From: Flavobacteriales bacterium
Lineage (GTDB): Bacteria > Bacteroidota > Bacteroidia > JACJYZ01
Length of the DNA: 64,000 nucleotides
Assembly: GCA_020435415.1 (NCBI GenBank)
Contig: JAGQZQ010000001.1
Coordinates: 90,228-154,227, forward strand
Reading direction: 5' to 3'
This document shows, in pieces, positions 59,663 through 64,000 of the stretch (positions are counted from its first letter, which is position 1; each line of letters begins with the position of its first letter). Below the pieces are notes generated by a model, which searched no databases, was not told the origin of the DNA, and saw nothing but the letters and a program-made list of their open reading frames with translations. The position numbers and the translations under genes are program-made.

Positions 59663-61222
59663 CTATTCATGATAGATAATGTTTGGGCGTTCAAGGTAAT
59701 CCCGTCGCACGATCTCACCGAAGGGTTTGTTTTCCAGTTTGCTGTCGATCCATGCGATGAAATCAAAATACTCCAAAGCCTTTCGTTCGTAGGGATCTTC
59801 CCGAAGTGTAATGATCTCATGGCGGGTTTCACGGAAGGCCTCGATAAGCTGTGTTTTGTTGGTGATGTGCGGTGCCTTCTTTTGGATGAAATCGATGATG
59901 ATACGTTCAAGCTGATAAGCTCTTTCGCGTTTTTGAAGAAACAGGTAGGTGGATCGCACCGCATAGTCCAGCAAACCGTCATTCCCTAATTCATAATGTA
60001 GAATCAGGTTAACGATCCTGGAAAAGCACATCAGGTCCTGGCGCAATTCCCACACCTTTTCATTCAGGATCTTGTTTAACCAGTACAGGGCATTCTTATA
60101 ATCTCCCACCCCGAAATAAACATAAAAGAGATTATAGTAAAAGCTCATGGTGCGCAGGGGAGTGATACCCGAACCGTAACTTGTTAGTCCGGCCTTGATC
60201 GCCGGCGCATATTTTACGCCTTCGTCAAATGCACCGGTATTCATCGAAAGGATCAGGGCATTGTTATAGTATCGGTAAAAGCGCCGGGCTTCTTCCATGG
60301 AGGAGGTTACCGGAGCGTTTTTCAGCTTGTGAAGATTTTTACGGTATTCGTCATATTTGCGAACGGCAAGCATGGCCGGACAACTATTGCTGATCAGGGA
60401 GGTATAGCTTTGGGGGCTGCGCTCTATCAATGCGGGGTTTTGTTCAAAAATGTCCAGCATTTTCCGACTGCTTTCATAGGCTTTCTCCCAGTCACTGGTC
60501 ATCAGGTAAAGCAGGTTCAGACTGTTATAGTATTGCTGCCGTGCCCAGTTGGATAAGGGTCCGTCTTCATTAGATAGCTCTTCTGAGTTCAGACTGTCAA
60601 ATACCCATTTTGACGAAGCCATGGATCGGATCTTTTCACCTTCTTTTTTCGCTTTTACCAATATCTTCATGAGGATACCACCATACGTTTGCTGATTCAT
60701 GAAGCGCTGGTTATTCAGGTCGATTTGTTGCAGGATATCCTCAAGCTTGTTTTCCACTCCTTTATCTACGGCGTAGCGTTCAATGATCATTCTTCTTTTG
60801 AATGATAATGCCTTGGAGGCATAGTCGAAGTATTCGTACTTCACCGCTGTTTTGATCACCTGCTCCAACACCTTATCGCAATTTTTATAGAGGGATTTTT
60901 TGTAAAGAATTTCAGCGTGATGAAGACTGCGGTTGAGTTGGGCCTCTACAGATCCGTGGGCATGGTAGGCACTCAACGCTTCCAGGATCATATTGTACAG
61001 GTAGTTTTTGCGAACCGAGAGATGCTTGATAAAGGGTTCGTTGCGCAGTTTCTTTACCAGTGCTTTTTCGTCATAGGTGTCACGTGAAGCGATGGCATCA
61101 AACAGCACCACGTAGGCGTTCTTTTCACCAATGACATGCTTTGAAGCGAATATTTTAAAATACCGCTTCTCCGATTTACTCATGGATTGGATGAGTTGGA
61201 AAAGATCATCCGATGATTTCAT
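59663..61222 (-). CDS. Cytosolic helical-repeat protein of unknown function
   Basis: A 519-residue, wholly alpha-helical protein without signal peptide or membrane segment. It starts DLFQLIQSMSKSEKRYFKIFASKH, a segment I associate with a Bacteroidota-specific unknown family, and continues with TPR/HEAT-like helix pairs (AILYKKSLYKNCDKVLEQVIKTAVKYEYFDYASKAL, YYNLFYVYFGVGDYKNALYWLNKIL). It closes with RKALEYFDFIAWIDSKLENKPFGEIVRRDYL. A scaffold or regulatory role is plausible, but nothing catalytic is visible. It stands alone between two plus-strand genes. Confidence 0.82.
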   Translation of the reverse strand: MKSSDDLFQLIQSMSKSEKRYFKIFASKHVIGEKNAYVVLFDAIASRDTYDEKALVKKLRNEPFIKHLSVRKNYLYNMILEALSAYHAHGSVEAQLNRSLHHAEILYKKSLYKNCDKVLEQVIKTAVKYEYFDYASKALSFKRRMIIERYAVDKGVENKLEDILQQIDLNNQRFMNQQTYGGILMKILVKAKKEGEKIRSMASSKWVFDSLNSEELSNEDGPLSNWARQQYYNSLNLLYLMTSDWEKAYESSRKMLDIFEQNPALIERSPQSYTSLISNSCPAMLAVRKYDEYRKNLHKLKNAPVTSSMEEARRFYRYYNNALILSMNTGAFDEGVKYAPAIKAGLTSYGSGITPLRTMSFYYNLFYVYFGVGDYKNALYWLNKILNEKVWELRQDLMCFSRIVNLILHYELGNDGLLDYAVRSTYLFLQKRERAYQLERIIIDFIQKKAPHITNKTQLIEAFRETRHEIITLREDPYERKALEYFDFIAWIDSKLENKPFGEIVRRDYLERPNIIYHE

Positions 61223-61425
61223 GGACGGAATATTTACTGGATGGAATCGTAAGTAAACGGCAGATGCAAATCGTACTCAAGATACCAAATAATAGCCAAT
61301 GGTCCCCGTTGTTTATGAAATAATAACTGTTGGGTGTCCATAACAATTCGCGGTCGGACACGTAAGATGTAAGCCTTCGGGTAACGTGGAGGAATTCGTT
61401 GGGTTCAGTTTCCTAAAATCTCCCA

Positions 61426-61433
61426 TACCTTTG
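61426..61433 (+). promoter_or_regulatory. Probable -7 box for the TonB receptor gene
   Basis: TACCTTTG matches TAnnTTTG and lies 18 bases before the ATG. A TTG at 61399-61401 is a possible -33 element, but the 24-base spacer is longer than usual. Confidence 0.45.
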
Positions 61434-61451
61434 CTTACTTAACCATCTCGG

Positions 61452-63740
61452 ATGATCAGGATCGTAGCATTCACGTTTTTATATTGTATGGTGATCTGCG
61501 CACATGCGGCGGAACGTTATACCATCAGTGGTTACATTACCGACAAAGGCAGCGGTGAGACACTGATCGGGGCGGCGATCCTGGTGGAGGGTACTTCAAC
61601 GGGAACAGTTACCAACAACTATGGATACTATGCCATGAGCCTGCCGGAAGGGCGTTATGTGCTTTCCTTCCGCTACATCGGATATCAACCCATGATCAGT
61701 GATACGTTTTCGCTGAACGCTGATACCGCCATCAATGTGGTGTTGCGTCCGGTCGCTGTGGATCTCGATGGTGTTGTCATAGAGGCGGAGCGTCCGACCA
61801 GGGTAACCGACCGGGATGTTACTTCTTCGCTCAGTAAGTTTAAGATTGAAGTAAAGGATATGGCGGGCATTCCTTCCGTGGGAGGAGAGGTGGATGTGTT
61901 CAAGGTGGTTCAGCTCATGCCCGGGGTGAAGAAGGGCATCGAGGGAAGTGCGGGCATGTTTGTCAGGGGAGGAGATGGTGACCAGAACCTGATCCTGCTG
62001 GATGAAGCCACCGTCTATAACGCGGCCCACCTATTCGGTTTTTTCTCAGTCTTCAACCCCGATGCATTGAACGATGTGACGCTGGTGAAGGCGGGATTTC
62101 CTGCAAGCTACGGTGGGCGGCTTTCATCTGTCATGGATATCCGAATGAAGGAGGGACGCATGGACCGATTCTCTGCAGAAGGTGGCGTGGGTTTGCTGTC
62201 ATCAAAAATCACATTGCAGGGACCAATCAAAAAAGACACTTCCTCTTTTATGATCTCCGGTCGCAGGACCTACATCGATCAGGTGGTCCGGATCGTTGAA
62301 AAGGGAGATCCGTTGCCTTATTATTTTTACGACCTGAATGCGAAGGTCAACTACCGTTTTACCGACAAAGACCGTATTTTTCTGAGTACTTACCTTGGCG
62401 ATGATGTGTTGCGTTTTAAAGCGGATGTGGAAGAGTCGCTTTTTAATTTCCGGTTCCTGTTAGGAAATTTTACGGCCACCGCCCGTTGGAATCACGTCTA
62501 TGGCAAACGCCTTTTTTCCAATGTATCTCTGATCCATACCCGGTTCAGGTACGATGTGTCCGGTGCTTTTGCGGAAAACTCCATCCTGATCGGTTCCAGT
62601 ATTCAGGATTATCAGATGAAGGCCGACTTCGATTATTTTCAGAGTCCGCGCAGCCATGTGCGTTTCGGAGCCACTTCTTACAAGCATCACTTCAGGCCGA
62701 ATGTGGTTAGTACGTCGGGTGATTTGTCTGCCAGCTATGCCTCAAGGGAAGGTGACCTGGTCACGACAAATGAAATCGCCTTCTATATGATGAACGACCG
62801 GAAGATTGGCAACCGCATGACGGTGACGGGAGGTTTGAGGTATTCAGCTGCGCTTACCCAAAAGACGGTATACAGCAATGCGGAACCTCGTTTCTCCACA
62901 TCATTGAGGTTGGGTGCGCAGGGTTATCTTAAAGCAAGCTATTCCAGGATGGCGCAGTACATGCACCTCGTATCCAGTTCATCAATTGCCCTTCCCACGG
63001 ATCTTTGGTATCCGGTTACAAAGCGGGTGCAGCCGCAGCAGGCAGACCATTACGCGATAGGATTTGAAAACACTTTCGAGAAAAGCGGTTTGTTGCTGGG
63101 TTTGGAAACGTACTATAAAGAGATGCATAGCATTGTCGAGTACCGGGAAGGTGCCCAGCTTATTCTGAACGACAACTATGAAGATGAACTGATCAAAGGG
63201 ACGGGAACGGCCTATGGCGTGGAATTCATAGCAAAGAGAAGCAAAGGGCGCGTCACCGGTTGGGTGGGTTACACCCTCTCCTGGTCCAAACGTCAGTTTG
63301 ATGAGCTTAACCATGGGGAGCCGTTCTTTGCCAGGTATGACCGCAGGCATGACTTGTCTGTTGTAACCAACTTACGGATTTCAGAGCGCCTGCGTTTTGC
63401 TGTGGTATGGACGTATGCATCCGGCGCGTGGTTTACGCCGTTGACCGGTCAGTTCTTTATGCCGAACTCATCGCTGTCCGGTGTAGATATCCTGCCCATT
63501 TATTCAGGGAAGAATTCTGTTCGCTTTCCCAATGCACACCGCCTGGATGCCAACCTGATGTGGAGCAGCAAACCGGATAAACGTTTCCACAGCGAATGGC
63601 ATTTCGGAGCTTATAACATATACAACCGGACGCAGCCGTTTCTGACGGAAGTGGTCACCGGTGAAGATGGAACGGTCAAGTATGTTGCACGCGGATTGTT
63701 CGGTTTTATACCGTCTGTCGCTTATAATTTCAAGTTTTAG
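61452..63740 (+). CDS. TonB-dependent receptor with carboxypeptidase-like N-domain
   Basis: A 762-residue outer-membrane transporter. A signal peptide (cleavage near CAHAA) is followed by a CarboxypepD-regulatory-like domain (YTISGYITDKGSGETLIGAAILVEGTSTG...RYIGYQP). The plug comes next (LMPGVKKGIEGSAGMFVRGGDGDQNLILLDEATVYNAAHLFGFFSVFNPDALNDVTLVKAGFPASYGGRLSSVMDI), and then a 22-strand barrel of the usual length, ending in an aromatic strand (FGFIPSVAYNFKF). It is followed with no gap by a DUF4249 lipoprotein. The pair resembles a simplified SusC/SusD-like uptake unit. The substrate is unknown. Confidence 0.95.
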   Translation: MIRIVAFTFLYCMVICAHAAERYTISGYITDKGSGETLIGAAILVEGTSTGTVTNNYGYYAMSLPEGRYVLSFRYIGYQPMISDTFSLNADTAINVVLRPVAVDLDGVVIEAERPTRVTDRDVTSSLSKFKIEVKDMAGIPSVGGEVDVFKVVQLMPGVKKGIEGSAGMFVRGGDGDQNLILLDEATVYNAAHLFGFFSVFNPDALNDVTLVKAGFPASYGGRLSSVMDIRMKEGRMDRFSAEGGVGLLSSKITLQGPIKKDTSSFMISGRRTYIDQVVRIVEKGDPLPYYFYDLNAKVNYRFTDKDRIFLSTYLGDDVLRFKADVEESLFNFRFLLGNFTATARWNHVYGKRLFSNVSLIHTRFRYDVSGAFAENSILIGSSIQDYQMKADFDYFQSPRSHVRFGATSYKHHFRPNVVSTSGDLSASYASREGDLVTTNEIAFYMMNDRKIGNRMTVTGGLRYSAALTQKTVYSNAEPRFSTSLRLGAQGYLKASYSRMAQYMHLVSSSSIALPTDLWYPVTKRVQPQQADHYAIGFENTFEKSGLLLGLETYYKEMHSIVEYREGAQLILNDNYEDELIKGTGTAYGVEFIAKRSKGRVTGWVGYTLSWSKRQFDELNHGEPFFARYDRRHDLSVVTNLRISERLRFAVVWTYASGAWFTPLTGQFFMPNSSLSGVDILPIYSGKNSVRFPNAHRLDANLMWSSKPDKRFHSEWHFGAYNIYNRTQPFLTEVVTGEDGTVKYVARGLFGFIPSVAYNFKF

Positions 63741-64000
63741 ATGATGAGAAGCGTGCACAAATATTTATATATCGCCATGATCTTGCTTTCGGGTTGCAGG
63801 CCCGAGCCATTGGAGATTTTGTTGGATCAGCATGAACCAAGGCCTGTGGTTGCTTCACATATCATACCTGAAAAGGAACTGGCGGTTGGCCTGACACGAA
63901 GTTTCAGTCCGCTTAGTAAACCGCTTGAGGGGGATGAAGTACGCCCCGATTTTCTGGATGAGATCCTTATTCGGGATGCTGTTGTGACCGTTAGTTATCT
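63741..64000 (+). CDS. DUF4249 lipoprotein, N-terminal part (cut by window end)
   Basis: The frame opens with ATG immediately after the receptor stop and encodes a lipoprotein signal (MMRSVHKYLYIAMILLSGC). The mature start PRPVVASHIIPEKELAVGLTRSFSPLSK and DEILIRDAVVTVSY is typical of DUF4249. These proteins regularly follow TonB receptors with carboxypeptidase-like N-domains and are thought to help ligand capture at the surface. Only 86 codons are in the window. Confidence 0.82.
   Translation, partial: MMRSVHKYLYIAMILLSGCRPEPLEILLDQHEPRPVVASHIIPEKELAVGLTRSFSPLSKPLEGDEVRPDFLDEILIRDAVVTVSY

Overview
The window comes from a member of the Bacteroidota, most likely a Flavobacteriia-like lineage of moderate GC content. 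The evidence is the gliding and type IX secretion genes (gldE, gldD, a gldN homologue, two cargo proteins with C-terminal sorting domains, two RemB-type outer-membrane proteins), a TonB-dependent receptor followed by a DUF4249 lipoprotein, many lipoproteins, the alternative-complex-linked cytochrome oxidase accessory cluster, and promoters of the TTG-N(19-20)-TAnnTTTG type. No rRNA, tRNA, CRISPR array, insertion sequence or prophage was seen.

Layout. 1-6400: small housekeeping and exported genes (YdeI-like protein, an SRPBCC gene broken by one amber codon, orphan histidine kinase, msrB, a lone gldN, three unknown lipoproteins or secreted proteins). 6400-13240: an RNase G operon with HU, a TPR protein and a 31-residue basic protein, divergent from the mutY-ssb-gldE-gldD block. 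13200-22600: heme A synthase, a barrel-less TonB plug protein, a DMT exporter, rplU-rpmA, serS with a lipoprotein and a TPR protein, and gpmI. 22600-31000: a secreted beta-helix protein, an M20 dipeptidase, then a five-gene exported cluster built around a Tat-dependent DUF1501 protein and a cytochrome-like lipoprotein with an unusual C-x4-C-H site. 31000-41900: LEA-type lipoprotein, PLP dehydratase, MORN-repeat protein, tsaB-HlyD-TolC, and a two-gene methionine synthase under a SAM-I riboswitch with its terminator. 41900-46200: heme O synthase and oxidase subunits III/III/IV with SCO and DUF420. 46300-55500: a surface-polysaccharide operon (SLC13 permease, cysQ, gmd, fcl, RemB-like, WecA-like transferase, second RemB-like). 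55500-64000: a repeat-filled 700 bp gap, an F420-reductase-like enzyme, a secreted metallophosphoesterase, a cytosolic helical-repeat protein and a TonB receptor/DUF4249 pair.

The most unusual pattern cuts across these regions. At least a dozen intergenic sites carry degenerate tandem arrays with a 7-bp period (two have an 8-bp period). Many begin inside or within a few bases of a stop codon, and in five genes the stop codon itself is array sequence. They resemble the heptameric STRRs of cyanobacteria in design but differ in sequence. The second candidate for an undescribed system is the DUF1501 cluster at 26890-31018.
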